Shown: positions 53,334-62,605 of the stretch, piece after piece
Numbering within the stretch: position 1 is the first letter of the stretch
How the letters are laid out: each line of letters opens with the position of its first letter
Assembly (NCBI GenBank): GCA_035294085.1
Contig: DATGLP010000026.1
Span: 1 to 64,000 of the forward strand
Length of the DNA: 64,000 nt
DNA from: Acidimicrobiales bacterium
GTDB lineage: Bacteria > Actinomycetota > Acidimicrobiia > Acidimicrobiales > Bog-793
Direction: 5' to 3'
Notes under the pieces: generated by a model
What the model saw: the letters and a program-made list of their open reading frames with translations, nothing else
Told to the model about the DNA's origin: nothing
Database searches by the model: none
Position numbers and translations under genes: made by a program

Positions 53334-54508
53334 CGCTCCCGGCGCGCCCCGCCGAGACCGAGGGCGCGCGCGATGAGCATGCGCTGGACCTCGCTCGTCC
53401 CCTCGCCGATCTCGAGGACCTTGGCGTCGCGGTAGAAGCGGCCGACCGGCGACTCGTTCATGAAGCCGTAGCCGCCGAAGATCTGCGTCGCCTCCCGTGC
53501 GTTCGCCATCGCCGCGTCGGAGGCGACGAGCTTCGCGATGGCGGCGTGCTTCTTGTACGGCTCGCCGCGCAGACGGCGGGAGACGGCGTCGAGGTAGGCG
53601 AGGCGGGCGGTGTGGGCCCTCGCCTCCATGTCGGCGATCTTGAACTGGATCGCCTGGTACTCGCCGATGGCGCGCCCGAAGGCCCGCCGCTCGGCGACGT
53701 AGCGCAGGCACTCGTCGATGCAGCCCTGGGCGAGGCCGACCGACATCGCGGCGAGCGCGATCCGACCCTCGTCGAGGATCTCGAGGAACTGCGCGTACCC
53801 CCGGCCGCGCTCGCCGAGCAGGTTCTCCGCCGGGACGCGGCAGTCGGCGAGGGAGAGCTCGTGGGTGTCGGAGGCGCACCAGCCCACCTTGGAGTACTCC
53901 TTCGCCACCGTGAGGCCCGGCGTACCGGCCGGGACGACGATCGCCGAGATCTCCCGCTCGCCGTCCTCGCCGCCGGTGACGGCCGTCACCGTGACGAAGG
54001 CGGTGATGTCGGTGCCCGAGTTCGTGATGAAGGACTTCGACCCGTTGAGCACCCATTGCCCGTCGACGAGCCGGGCGGTCGTGCGGGTCGCCCCCGCGTC
54101 GGTGCCGCCACCCGGCTCGGTGAGGCCGAACGCGCCGAGCGCCTCGCCCGAGCACAGCCTCGGGAGCCACGCCTCGCGCTGGGCCTCCGTGCCAAAGCGG
54201 TAGATCGGCATGGCGCCGAGCGAGACGGCGGCCTCGAGGGTCACCGCCACCGAGGAGTCGACCCGGCCGATCTCCTCGAGTACGAGGGCGAACCCGAGGA
54301 GGTCGCCGCCCATCCCCCCGTAGCGCTCCGGGAAGGGGAGGCCGAACAGGCCGAGCTCGCCCATCTGGCGGACGATGTCGTAGGGGAAGGCGCCGCGCTC
54401 GTAGTAGTCGCCGATCACCGGGGCGATGACCTCGCGCGCGAAGCGCGCGACCGTCTCCTTCAGGTCGACGAGCTCCGGGTCGAGGCGGTGGTCGAGCATC
54501 GGGCTCAC
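53330..54508 (-). CDS. Acyl-CoA dehydrogenase (isovaleryl-CoA-like)
   Basis: A 392-aa flavoenzyme that introduces the alpha-beta double bond into acyl-CoA. Signatures are AFGLTEPGGGTDAGA and GSKSFITNSGT in the middle domain, RAFGRAIGEYQAIQFKIADM, and the C-terminal QIFGGYGFMNESPVGRFYRDAKVLEIGEGTSEVQ. The catalytic base is probably a glutamate in the second or last of these blocks, as in isovaleryl-CoA or short-chain enzymes. GTG 54508 overlaps the carboxylase stop by 4 bp. With the two carboxylase subunits and the hydratase nearby it fits leucine degradation. Confidence 0.9.
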   Translation of the reverse strand: MSPMLDHRLDPELVDLKETVARFAREVIAPVIGDYYERGAFPYDIVRQMGELGLFGLPFPERYGGMGGDLLGFALVLEEIGRVDSSVAVTLEAAVSLGAMPIYRFGTEAQREAWLPRLCSGEALGAFGLTEPGGGTDAGATRTTARLVDGQWVLNGSKSFITNSGTDITAFVTVTAVTGGEDGEREISAIVVPAGTPGLTVAKEYSKVGWCASDTHELSLADCRVPAENLLGERGRGYAQFLEILDEGRIALAAMSVGLAQGCIDECLRYVAERRAFGRAIGEYQAIQFKIADMEARAHTARLAYLDAVSRRLRGEPYKKHAAIAKLVASDAAMANAREATQIFGGYGFMNESPVGRFYRDAKVLEIGEGTSEVQRMLIARALGLGGARRER

Positions 54509-56478
54509 GGCTGCCTCCTTGGGGTCGGCGCCTCGTTCGGCGCGAGGGCGAAGAGGGGTGCCCCGAGGGCGACGCGGTCGCCCGCTGCGACGGCGACTCG
54601 CTCCACGACGCCCGCGACGGGCGCCCGCAGCGGGTGCTCCATCTTCATGGACTCGACGGTGCCGAGGAGGGCGCCGGCCGCGACCTCCTCGCCGACGGCG
54701 ACGGCGACGCTCGTGACGACGCCCGGCAGCGGCGCGAGGACGACCCCGTCGCCCTGCTCGCTCCCGCCGTCGCGGACGCGCCGCTCGGCTCGCTCGAAGC
54801 GGTGCACCTCGCCGCGGTGCGAGACGGTGACCGCCTCCGGCTCGAGCGCGACGACGAAGCGCTCGAGCACCCCGTCCAGCTCGAGGAGGCGGAGGTCGCC
54901 GTCGCGTCGGACGAGGGCGACCGTGGTGACGCGCCCGCCCTCGACGACGCGCCCGTCGGCGTGGACCACGAGCTCGCGCCGGTCCGCGCCCGAGCGCAGC
55001 TCGACGCGCGTCGGGGCGCTCGGGCCCGCCAGGCGCCAGCCGTCGAGGGCGAACGGCCCGGAGCGGGCGGCGCGGGTCTCGGTGGCGAGGACGAAGGCGG
55101 CGGCGACGGCCGGCGCCTCGGAGGGCGGCGCGAGCTCGCCGGCGCGCCGGTCGAGCCAGCCCGTGTCGATCTCGGCCGCCTGGAAGGCGGGCGAGGCGAC
55201 GAGGCGGCGCAGGAAGCCGAGGTTCGTCGTCAGGCCGAAGACGGCGGCGTCGTCGAGCGCGCCGACCAGCCGCTGGCGCGCCGCCTCGCGCGTCGGTCCG
55301 TGCGCGACGAGCTTGGCGAGCATCGGGTCGTAGGAGGTGCCGACGGGCTCGCCGGCGACGAGCGCCGTCTCGACGCGCACCGAGGCGGGGAAGCGCACGA
55401 GGGTCGGCGTCCCGGCCTGCGGGAGGAAGTCGCGGGCCGGGTCCTCGGCGTAGACCCGGGCCTCGATGGCGTGGCCGTGGGCGACGACGTCCTCCTGGGC
55501 GAGGCGCAGCGGCTCGCCGGCCGCCAGCGCGAGCTGGAGATCGACGAGGTCGAGGCCGGTGACGAGCTCGGTGACGGCGTGCTCGACCTGCAGGCGAGTG
55601 TTCATCTCGAGGAAGAAGAACTCCTCGCCGGCGACGAGGAACTCGACGGTCCCGGCGTTCTCGTAGCCGACGTGGGCGGCGAGGCGCACCGCCGCCTCCC
55701 AGGCCGCCTGGCGCGTCGCCAGCGGGACCGTCGACGCGGGCGCCTCCTCGACCACCTTCTGGTGGCGGCGCTGGACCGAGCAGTCCCGGTCGAGGACGTG
55801 GATGACGTGGCCGTAGCGGTCGGCGAGCACCTGGACCTCGACGTGGCGCCCGTGCTCGACGTAGCGCTCGACGAACACCGAGCCGTCGCCGAAGGCGGCT
55901 GCGGCCTCGCGCCCGCAGCGCGCGAGCGCCTCCTCGAGCTCCTCGGGCTGGCGCACGATCCGCATGCCCTTGCCGCCGCCGCCCGCGACGGCCTTCACGA
56001 GCGCCGGGTAGCCGACGTCCTGCTCGACCCGGCGCGCGAGCGTATGGAGGTCCGAGCCCTCGGCAGCCGGCACGACCGGGACGCCCGCCGCCCGGGCGAT
56101 CCGGCGCGCCTCGTCCTTGCGGCTCATCGCCTCGATCACCGAGGCGGGCGGCCCGACGAAGCACAGACCGGCGGCCTCGCAGGCGCGCGCGAAGGCCGCG
56201 CTCTCGGCGAGGAAGCCGTAGCCGGGGTGGACGGCCGACGCCCCGCTGCGCCTCGCGGCGTCGAGGAGGGCCGGGATCGACAGGTACGACTCGGTCGGCG
56301 GCGGCGGCCCGATGCGCAGCGCGACGTCCGCCTCTGCCACGTGGGGCGAGCCACGGTCCGCGTCGGAGTAGACGGCGACGGTCCGCAGTCCGCGCCGGCG
56401 CGCCGCGGCGAGCACGCGGCGGGCGATCTCGCCGCGGTTGGCGACGAGCACGGTGTCGAAGGCCACGGGCGCGCTCAC
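54505..56478 (-). CDS. Acyl-CoA carboxylase alpha: biotin carboxylase plus BCCP
   Basis: A 657-aa subunit that carboxylates biotin with ATP and bicarbonate. Its biotin carboxylase part (about 1-445) has [12 protein letters not shown], the glycine-rich ATP loop [14 protein letters not shown], the [12 protein letters not shown] and [14 protein letters not shown]-like blocks, and [23 protein letters not shown] weakly conserved linker domain follows. The C-terminal biotinyl domain carries the lysine in [12 protein letters not shown]. The substrate is set by the beta subunit; methylcrotonyl-CoA fits the context. GTG 56478 overlaps the upstream stop by 4 bp. Confidence 0.92.
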   Translation of the reverse strand: MSAPVAFDTVLVANRGEIARRVLAAARRRGLRTVAVYSDADRGSPHVAEADVALRIGPPPPTESYLSIPALLDAARRSGASAVHPGYGFLAESAAFARACEAAGLCFVGPPASVIEAMSRKDEARRIARAAGVPVVPAAEGSDLHTLARRVEQDVGYPALVKAVAGGGGKGMRIVRQPEELEEALARCGREAAAAFGDGSVFVERYVEHGRHVEVQVLADRYGHVIHVLDRDCSVQRRHQKVVEEAPASTVPLATRQAAWEAAVRLAAHVGYENAGTVEFLVAGEEFFFLEMNTRLQVEHAVTELVTGLDLVDLQLALAAGEPLRLAQEDVVAHGHAIEARVYAEDPARDFLPQAGTPTLVRFPASVRVETALVAGEPVGTSYDPMLAKLVAHGPTREAARQRLVGALDDAAVFGLTTNLGFLRRLVASPAFQAAEIDTGWLDRRAGELAPPSEAPAVAAAFVLATETRAARSGPFALDGWRLAGPSAPTRVELRSGADRRELVVHADGRVVEGGRVTTVALVRRDGDLRLLELDGVLERFVVALEPEAVTVSHRGEVHRFERAERRVRDGGSEQGDGVVLAPLPGVVTSVAVAVGEEVAAGALLGTVESMKMEHPLRAPVAGVVERVAVAAGDRVALGAPLFALAPNEAPTPRRQP

Positions 56479-58034
56479 ATCCGGAAGACGCCGTAGCGGG
56501 CGGGCGCCGTCTCGAGGCCGGCGTTCAAGGCGAGGCCGATCCCGAGGACCCGCCTCGTCTCGAGGGGGTCGATGATCCCGTCGTCCCAGAGGCGCGCCGT
56601 CGAGTAGTAGGGGGAGCCCTGCTCCTCGTAGCGGGCCCGGACCTCCTCCCGGCGGCGCTCGATCGCGTCGTGGTCCGATCCCCGGCCGACGACGGAGAGC
56701 ACCGCCGCGGCCTGGTCGCCGCCCATCACCGAGATGCGGGCGTTCGGCCACATGAAGAGGAACCGCGGCTCGTACGCCCGGCCGCACATCGCGTAGTTGC
56801 CGGCGCCGAAGGACCCGCCGATCACGACCGTGAACTTCGGCACGCTCGAGCAGGCCACCGCGGTGACGAGCTTGTCGCCGTCCTTGGCGATGCCGCGCTG
56901 CTCGTACTCGCGCCCGACCATGAAGCCGGAGATGTTCTGCAGGAACACGAGGGGCGTGCGCCGCTGGTTGCACAGCTCGATGAAGTGCGCCCCCTTGAGC
57001 GCCGACTCGCTGAACAGGATCCCGTTGTTGGCGACGATCCCGACGCGATAGCCGTAGATGCGGGCGAAGCCGCACACGAGCGTCTCGCCGTAGGAGGCCT
57101 TGAACTCCTCGAGGCGCGAGCGGTCGACGAGACGGCGGATCACCTCCCGCACGTCGTAGGGGGTGCGCAGGTCGGCCGGTACGACGTCGTAGAGCTCGGC
57201 CGGGTCCTCGTCGGGTTCCTCCGGATCGGCCCGCTCGACGGCCTCCTCGGTCCGCTCGAGGCCCGCGACGATGGACCGCAGCCTCGCGAGGGCCTGCGCG
57301 TCGTCCTGCGCCAGGTGGTCGACCACCCCCGAGCGGCGCGCGTGGACCTCGCCGCCGCCGAGCTCCTCCGCGCTCACCTCCTCGCCCGTCGCGGCGCGCA
57401 CGAGCGGCGGGCCGCCGAGGAAGATCGTCCCCTCGCCGCGCACGATGACCGTCTCGTCGCTCATCGCCGGCACGTACGCCCCGCCCGCGGTGCTCGACCC
57501 CATCACGGCGGCGAGCTGGGGGATGCCCGCGGCGGACATGGTCGCCTGGTTGTAGAAGATCCGGCCGAAGTGGTCGCGGTCGGGGAAGACCTCGTCCTGC
57601 AGCGGGAGGTAGGCCCCGCCGGAGTCGACGAGGTAGCAGCACGGGAGGCGGTGCGCGGCCGCGATCTCCTGCGCGCGCAGGTGCTTCTTCACCGTCACGG
57701 GGAAGTACGTGCCCCCCTTCACGGTCGCGTCGTTCGCGACGACGACGCAGGGTCGCCCGGCGACCAGGCCGATGCCGGTGACGATGCCGGCCGAGGGGAT
57801 GCTCTCGCCGTACATGCCCCAGGCGGCGAGCGTCGACAGCTCGAGGAAGGGGGAGCCGGGGTCGAGCAGGCGGTCGATCCGGTCGCGCACGAGGAGCTTG
57901 CCGCGCTCGAGGTGACGCCGGCGCGCCGTCTCGTCCCCGCCCTGCCGGACGAGCGCGACCCGCTCGCGCAGCTCCTCGGCGAGCTCGGCGAGGCTCGCCC
58001 GCCCGGCGCCCGACGGCGCCCTGCTCGTCGACAT
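56475..58034 (-). CDS. Acyl-CoA carboxylase carboxyltransferase (MccB-like)
   Basis: A 519-aa carboxyltransferase subunit. The N-half has [31 protein letters not shown] sequence and [25 protein letters not shown], typical of methylcrotonyl-CoA carboxylase. Next come [31 protein letters not shown] and [17 protein letters not shown]. The C-half has [40 protein letters not shown] and [36 protein letters not shown] 58034 is chosen; GTG 58046 is also possible. It opens the leftward operon MccB-MccA-dehydrogenase. Confidence 0.9.
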   Translation of the reverse strand: MSTSRAPSGAGRASLAELAEELRERVALVRQGGDETARRRHLERGKLLVRDRIDRLLDPGSPFLELSTLAAWGMYGESIPSAGIVTGIGLVAGRPCVVVANDATVKGGTYFPVTVKKHLRAQEIAAAHRLPCCYLVDSGGAYLPLQDEVFPDRDHFGRIFYNQATMSAAGIPQLAAVMGSSTAGGAYVPAMSDETVIVRGEGTIFLGGPPLVRAATGEEVSAEELGGGEVHARRSGVVDHLAQDDAQALARLRSIVAGLERTEEAVERADPEEPDEDPAELYDVVPADLRTPYDVREVIRRLVDRSRLEEFKASYGETLVCGFARIYGYRVGIVANNGILFSESALKGAHFIELCNQRRTPLVFLQNISGFMVGREYEQRGIAKDGDKLVTAVACSSVPKFTVVIGGSFGAGNYAMCGRAYEPRFLFMWPNARISVMGGDQAAAVLSVVGRGSDHDAIERRREEVRARYEEQGSPYYSTARLWDDGIIDPLETRRVLGIGLALNAGLETAPARYGVFRM

Positions 58035-58068
58035 CGCGCCCGCCACCTCGCTCGATCGACCCGGCGCC

Positions 58069-58086
58069 CGTTACTCGCGAGTAACG
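58069..58086. promoter_or_regulatory. TetR operator palindrome
   Basis: CGTTACTCGCGAGTAACG is a perfect 18-bp palindrome centred between the divergent carboxylase operon and the tetR gene, 20 bp from the tetR ATG. A related GTTAAC-AGCC-GGTAAC segment follows at once. Both sides are within promoter distance, so one dimer pair could control both directions. Confidence 0.7.
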
Positions 58087-58105
58087 TTAACAGCCGGTAA
58101 CAGCG

Positions 58106-58795
58106 ATGGTCGAACGCCGGACTGCCGCAGCGGGCGCGCGCCCAGCCGTCCCGGGCGCGCCGAGGGCGCGCCGAGGGCGGCGCGCGCCGCGCCCGACACG
58201 GCGCGACCAGATCCTCGAGGCGGCGGCGGCCGCCTTCGCCGAGCGGGGCTTTCGGGCCGTGACGCTTCGCGACATCGGCGCCGCCGTCGGCGTCACCGGT
58301 CCCGCCGTCTACCGTCACTTCGCGAGCAAGCAGGACGTCCTCGGCGAGATGCTCGTCGGTGTGAGCGAGGAGCTGCTCTCGGGCGCGCGCCAGCGCGTCG
58401 ACCTGGTGACGAGCGCCGAGGCCGCCGTCGCCGCGCTCGTCGCCTGGCACGTCGACTTCGCCCTCGAGCACCCCGAGCTCATCAGCGTCCAGGCCCGCGA
58501 CTTCTCGTCGCTGCGACCTCGCGACCGAGAGCGCGTCCGGCGGCTGCAGCGCGCCTACGTCGAGGTGTGGGTCGACGCCATCGCGCGCTGCGCTCGGACG
58601 GCCGACCGGCGCTGGGCGCTCGCCGCCGCGCACGCCGTGCTCGGCCTGATCAACTCGACGCCCTTCAGCGCCCGCCTCGAGCGCGAGGCGATGCGCGCCC
58701 TGCTCGTCGAGATGGCGCTCGCCGCGCTCTCGCCGGACACCCTCGCCGCGGCCGCTCGCCCGTCGGTCCGGCGCGCCTGCGCGGGGGGGTCGTAG
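58106..58795 (+). CDS. TetR-family regulator
   Basis: A 229-aa dimeric repressor. After an Arg/Pro-rich N-terminus, residues 33-80 are the DNA-binding helix-turn-helix: DQILEAAAAAFAERGFRAVTLRDIGAAVGVTGPAVYRHFASKQDVLGEML. The rest is a helical ligand-binding domain with HPELISVQARDFSSLRPRDRERVRRLQRAYVEVWVDAI. Such proteins next to acyl-CoA genes usually sense an acyl-CoA intermediate. It is divergent from the carboxylase operon across the palindrome and is followed 3 bp later by the hydratase gene, so it may control both sides. Confidence 0.88.
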   Translation: MVERRTAAAGARPAVPGAPRARRGRRAPRPTRRDQILEAAAAAFAERGFRAVTLRDIGAAVGVTGPAVYRHFASKQDVLGEMLVGVSEELLSGARQRVDLVTSAEAAVAALVAWHVDFALEHPELISVQARDFSSLRPRDRERVRRLQRAYVEVWVDAIARCARTADRRWALAAAHAVLGLINSTPFSARLEREAMRALLVEMALAALSPDTLAAAARPSVRRACAGGS

Positions 58796-58797
58796 CG

Positions 58798-59610
58798 GTG
58801 GCGGCGTCGGGGCGGGGGCGGCCGAGCGTCCGGCTCCGGCGCGTCGGGTTCGTGGCCGAGGTGGTCCTCGATCGCCCCGACGCGCTGAACGCCATCTCGA
58901 CGCAGGTCGCTCGCGACCTCGCCCGGGCCTGCGGCCGGCTCGACGCCGACCCCCGCGTGCGCGCGGTCGTCGTCTCCTCCGCGTGCGACCGCGCCTTCTG
59001 CGTCGGCGCCGACCTGAAAGAGCGCGCCGGGATGCGCGCCGGGGAGCTCGTCGCGCAGCGCCCGACCATGCGAGCGGCGTTCGAGGCGGTGCGCGCGATC
59101 GCGGTCCCGACCATCGCCGCGGTCGCCGGCCACGCGCTCGGCGGCGGGTTCGAGCTCGCCCTCTCCTGCGACCTCGTCGTGGCCGACGACTCGGCGAGCT
59201 TCGGCCTGCCGGAGGTGCGCGTCGGTCTCGTCCCGGCGGGGGGCGGCACGCAGCTGCTCGCCCGGCGCGTCGGGATCGGCGTCGCCGCGGAGCTCGTCTT
59301 CACGGGTCGGCGCGTCGGCATCGACGAGGCGTGGCGCCTCGGTCTCGTCGACCGGCGCGCCCCGGCCGGCGAGGCCCGTGCAGTCGCCCTCGCGCTCGCC
59401 GAGGAGATCGCCGCGAACTCGCCGAACGCGCTGCGGGCGGCCAAGCGCGCGCTGCGCCTCGGCGCCGGCGCGGCCCTCGAGGTCGGCCTCGAGATCGAGG
59501 ACGGGGCGTGGCGCTCGGTGGTGGCCTCGGGGGACGCCGCCGAGGGGATCGCCGCGTTCGTCGCACGGCGCGCGCCGAGCTGGCAGTCCTCGCCGGACGG
59601 GGCGGGCTAG
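58798..59610 (+). CDS. Enoyl-CoA hydratase/isomerase family protein
   Basis: A 270-aa crotonase-fold enzyme. The CoA and oxyanion-hole segments are VVVSSACDRAFCVGADLKER and IAAVAGHALGGGFELALSCDLVVA. FGLPEVRVGLVPAGGGTQLLARRVG contains the family's two catalytic glutamate region (only the first appears clearly). The C-terminal helix follows with SPNALRAAKRAL. Given the carboxylase and dehydrogenase genes, methylglutaconyl-CoA hydratase of leucine breakdown is the best guess. GTG 58798 follows the tetR stop by 2 bp. Confidence 0.87.
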   Translation: MAASGRGRPSVRLRRVGFVAEVVLDRPDALNAISTQVARDLARACGRLDADPRVRAVVVSSACDRAFCVGADLKERAGMRAGELVAQRPTMRAAFEAVRAIAVPTIAAVAGHALGGGFELALSCDLVVADDSASFGLPEVRVGLVPAGGGTQLLARRVGIGVAAELVFTGRRVGIDEAWRLGLVDRRAPAGEARAVALALAEEIAANSPNALRAAKRALRLGAGAALEVGLEIEDGAWRSVVASGDAAEGIAAFVARRAPSWQSSPDGAG

Positions 59611-59684
59611 CCGGGGGCTCGGCCGTGCACCCAGACGACGCGAGCGACGCACGAGCGTGCGCGCGCCGGCGCGAGGAGGGGTCC

Positions 59685-60743
59685 GTGGCGAGCGCCGGCC
59701 CGCCGCCCGCACCCGGGCCCGCGCGACGGGAGGTCGTCGACGTCCACTCGCACATCCTCCTCGAGGGGGTGATGGGGCTGTGCGGCGAGGCCGGCCCGGA
59801 GATGGGCGTGCGCCCGGGCGGGACGCACTACTTCCGTGCCGGGCAGTACGTGCTCGAGGGGGTGCGCTTCGTCGGCAGCCCCTTCGCGGACGTCGAGGTC
59901 CGCCTCGAGCACATGGCGCGCCTCGGCATCGACCACCAGGTCGTCTCCCCGAACCCGATCACCTACTTCTACCGGCAGCCGGCCCGCCTGGCGGTCGACT
60001 TCAACCGCCGCCACAACGACCTCGTCGCCGAGGTCGCCGCGGCGAACGACCGCCTCTCGGGCTTCGCCTGCCTCCCGCTCCAGGACCCGGCCGCCGCCGC
60101 CGCCGAGCTCGAGCGCGCCGTGACCGAGCTCGGCCTCGTCGGCTCCTACATCGGCAGCGACGTCGGTGGCGTCCCGCTCTCGGACCCTCGCTTCGAGGAG
60201 GTCTGGGCCGAGCACGAGCGGCTCGGCGTCCCCGTCGTCGTGCACCCGGCGCCGCGCAACGTCGAGCGACCGGGGGACGCGGACTACGCCCGCTGGGAGC
60301 TCGACGTCGTCTACGGCTTCCTCGTCGACGAGGGGCTCGCGGTCGCCCACCTCGTGCTCGGCGGCGTGCTCGACCGCCACCCCCGCCTCGCCGTCCACGT
60401 CCCCCACGGAGGCGGCTTCGCCCCCTACCAGGTGGGGCGCCTCGAGACGGCCCTCGAGAAGCGGCCGTGGGGCCGAGGGCTGCTCCGGCGGAGCTTCGAG
60501 GAGCAGTGGTCCCAGCTCAGCTTCGACACGGCGGTGCACCGCGCCGACGCGCTCGCCTTCCTCGTCGCGACGCAGGGGGCGGGCCGGGTCCTGCACGGCT
60601 GCAACTTCGCCGGCTGGGACCAAGAGGAGCGCTCGGTGGCGATGGTGGAGGCGCTGGCGATCGGCGAGGAGGAGAAGGCTGCCATCCTCGCCGGCAACGC
60701 GCGGCGCCTCTTCCGGCTGCGCGAGCCGGGCGCCCGGTCGTGA
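59685..60743 (+). CDS. Amidohydrolase family 2 protein (ACMSD-like)
   Basis: A 352-aa TIM-barrel metal-dependent hydrolase or decarboxylase of the aminocarboxymuconate-semialdehyde decarboxylase type. The N-terminal HxH is VVDVHSHILLEG, a later ligand His lies in PVVVHPAPRN, and another His in HVPHGGGFAPYQVGRLE. Where the family usually has a GTDYP/GSDYP motif with the metal-binding Asp, this protein reads LHGCNFAGWDQEE, so Asp seems replaced by Asn unless the later Asp takes its place. GTG 59685 has a GAGGAGGGG ribosome site. It is followed by two SDR genes, suggesting a ring- or semialdehyde-degrading path. Confidence 0.83.
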   Translation: MASAGPPPAPGPARREVVDVHSHILLEGVMGLCGEAGPEMGVRPGGTHYFRAGQYVLEGVRFVGSPFADVEVRLEHMARLGIDHQVVSPNPITYFYRQPARLAVDFNRRHNDLVAEVAAANDRLSGFACLPLQDPAAAAAELERAVTELGLVGSYIGSDVGGVPLSDPRFEEVWAEHERLGVPVVVHPAPRNVERPGDADYARWELDVVYGFLVDEGLAVAHLVLGGVLDRHPRLAVHVPHGGGFAPYQVGRLETALEKRPWGRGLLRRSFEEQWSQLSFDTAVHRADALAFLVATQGAGRVLHGCNFAGWDQEERSVAMVEALAIGEEEKAAILAGNARRLFRLREPGARS

Positions 60744-60789
60744 GCTCGATCGCAGGTCGCCGCCGGCGGGCGGCGGGGAGGGAGGCGCA

Positions 60790-61473
60790 GTGTCTCGCGT
60801 GCTCGTGACTGGTGGGGCGTCCGGGATCGGGGCGGCAACGGTGTCGCTCCTCGCCGGCGCCGGCGACGACGTCATCGCCGCCGACCTCGTCGCTGGCGAC
60901 TCGGTCGTGGCGCTCGACGTGACCGACGAGGCGAGCTGGGAGGCCGTCCTCGACGCCCACTGGCCGCTCGACGCCCTCGTGAACTGCGCCGGGGTCCGCA
61001 CGCGCCGGGCGCTGCTCGACCTGTCGGTCGAGGAGTTCGATGCCCTGCTCGCCGTGCACGCGCGCGGGGCGTTCCTCGGCACGCGCGGGCTCGCCCGCCG
61101 GCTTAAGCGCGACGGCCGGCCAGGTGCGGTCGTGAACGTCGCGTCGACGGTCGCCACGCACGCCGTGAGCGGACAGGTTCACTACGTCGCCGCGAAGGGC
61201 GCGGTGGCCGCGATGACGCGTGCGGCAGCGCTCGAGCTCGCGCCCTTGGGGATCCGGGTGAACTGCGTCGTGCCCGGGCTCATCCGTACGCCGATGACGG
61301 CGGACCGCCTCTCGGACCCCGAGCAGCGGGCGTGGTTCGAGGGGCGCGTCCCGCTGCGCCGGCCCGGCGAGCCGTCCGAGGTCGCCGGCGCGATCGCCTA
61401 CCTGCTCTCCGAGCAGGCGGCCTACGTGACCGGCGCGGCCCTCGCCGTCGACGGCGGCTACACGGCGTGGTGA
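60790..61473 (+). CDS. SDR-family oxidoreductase
   Basis: A 227-aa short-chain dehydrogenase with complete active site. The NAD(P) motif is VTGGASGIGAATV, the NAG motif appears as VNCAGVR, the catalytic Ser lies in NVASTVA and the YxxxK motif is YVAAK. After VNCVVPGLIRTPM comes the usual substrate loop and the C-terminal VTGAALAVDGGYTAW. The Asp after the second strand favours NAD. GTG 60790 has a GGGAGGGAGG ribosome site. Substrate is unknown. Confidence 0.86.
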   Translation: MSRVLVTGGASGIGAATVSLLAGAGDDVIAADLVAGDSVVALDVTDEASWEAVLDAHWPLDALVNCAGVRTRRALLDLSVEEFDALLAVHARGAFLGTRGLARRLKRDGRPGAVVNVASTVATHAVSGQVHYVAAKGAVAAMTRAAALELAPLGIRVNCVVPGLIRTPMTADRLSDPEQRAWFEGRVPLRRPGEPSEVAGAIAYLLSEQAAYVTGAALAVDGGYTAW

Positions 61474-61546
61474 GCGCTCGGTCCGCTGGCGGACTCGGTC
61501 GCGAGGCGGCGAGGATGGCAGCCCGACCGGGCGAGAGAGGGGAGCG

Positions 61547-62308
61547 ATGAGGCCGGTCACGGGGATGTCGGTGGTCGTCACCGGCGGCGGGTCGGGGATC
61601 GGGGCCGGGATCGCGCGCCACTTCGTCGCGCGTGGGGCACGGGTCACGATCTGCGGCCGACGCGAGGAGAAGCTGCGCGAGGTGGCGGCCGAGCTCGGCG
61701 ACGCCTGCTGCGCGCTGCCCGGCGACGTCACCGACGCCGCGGCGCGCCGTCGGGTCGTCGACGCCGCGCTGGCGCACGGGGGCGGCATCGACGTCCTCGT
61801 GAACGCGGCGGCGAACATGTACCGCGGGCCGCTCGAGACCCTTGACGAGGAGCGGCTCCTCGCCCTGTTCCACTCGAACGTCGTCGGGGCGATGCTGCTC
61901 ACCGGCCTCGCGCTGCCCCACCTCGAGAGGGCACGCGGCTGCGTCGTCTTCTTCGGCTCGGTGCACGTGGCGAGGGCCTTCCCCGGCGCCTCCCCGTACG
62001 CGGCGACGAAGGGCGCGCTCGAGGCGCTCACGGGCGTGCTCGCCGCGGAGCTCGGTCCCCGGGGCGTGCGCGTCAGCTGCGTGCGCCCCGGCGGGGTGTT
62101 CAGCGAGCTGAACCAGCGGGCCGGGCTCTTCGACGACGAGCAGGCCCGGGCGCGCCTCGAGGCGCTCGGCCCGGCGCACGTGCTCGGGCGGCCGGGGACG
62201 CCCGAGGAGGTCGCCGAGGCCGTCGAGTACCTGGCCCGCGCCGAGTGGACCACTGGCTCGGTCCTCGTCGTGGACGGCGGGCTCTCCCTCGGCACGACGA
62301 ACGCCTGA
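61547..62308 (+). CDS. SDR-family oxidoreductase
   Basis: A 253-aa short-chain dehydrogenase. The cofactor motif is VVTGGGSGIGAGIARHF with GRREEKL after the second strand, suggesting NADP preference. The NAG motif is VNAAANM, the catalytic Ser is in VVFFGSVHVA, and YxxxK is YAATK. CVRPGGVFSEL and the C-terminal TTGSVLVVDGGLSLGT complete the family pattern. ATG 61547 is preceded by a GAGAGAGGGGAGCG ribosome site. It follows the other SDR by 73 bp on the same strand, probably in one operon with the amidohydrolase. Confidence 0.86.
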   Translation: MRPVTGMSVVVTGGGSGIGAGIARHFVARGARVTICGRREEKLREVAAELGDACCALPGDVTDAAARRRVVDAALAHGGGIDVLVNAAANMYRGPLETLDEERLLALFHSNVVGAMLLTGLALPHLERARGCVVFFGSVHVARAFPGASPYAATKGALEALTGVLAAELGPRGVRVSCVRPGGVFSELNQRAGLFDDEQARARLEALGPAHVLGRPGTPEEVAEAVEYLARAEWTTGSVLVVDGGLSLGTTNA

Positions 62309-62605
62309 GCCGTTCCGGCCGGCCCGCTCTGCGAGGTCCCGCCGTCACGTCCTCGACGCGGGCCGTGCTCGAGGCAGGGGACCGGTCGCCGTCTCGCGCC
62401 CTCCCCTCCGAGCGGACGCGCCAGGTCGCCCCGGGGTCGGTCGTGGTGCGAGCCGGCGCGCCAACCTCGCGAGGCGATGGCCGAGGCAGCGGCCGGGGCG
62501 GTCGCTCGGTCGCCTGCCGGTCGCTCGTCGGGCGAGCGCGCCGCTCGGCTCGCGCCCGGGTCCGAGCCGCCGGGGGCCTGCAGCGCCGCGGGGCGGTCCG
62601 GCGCC

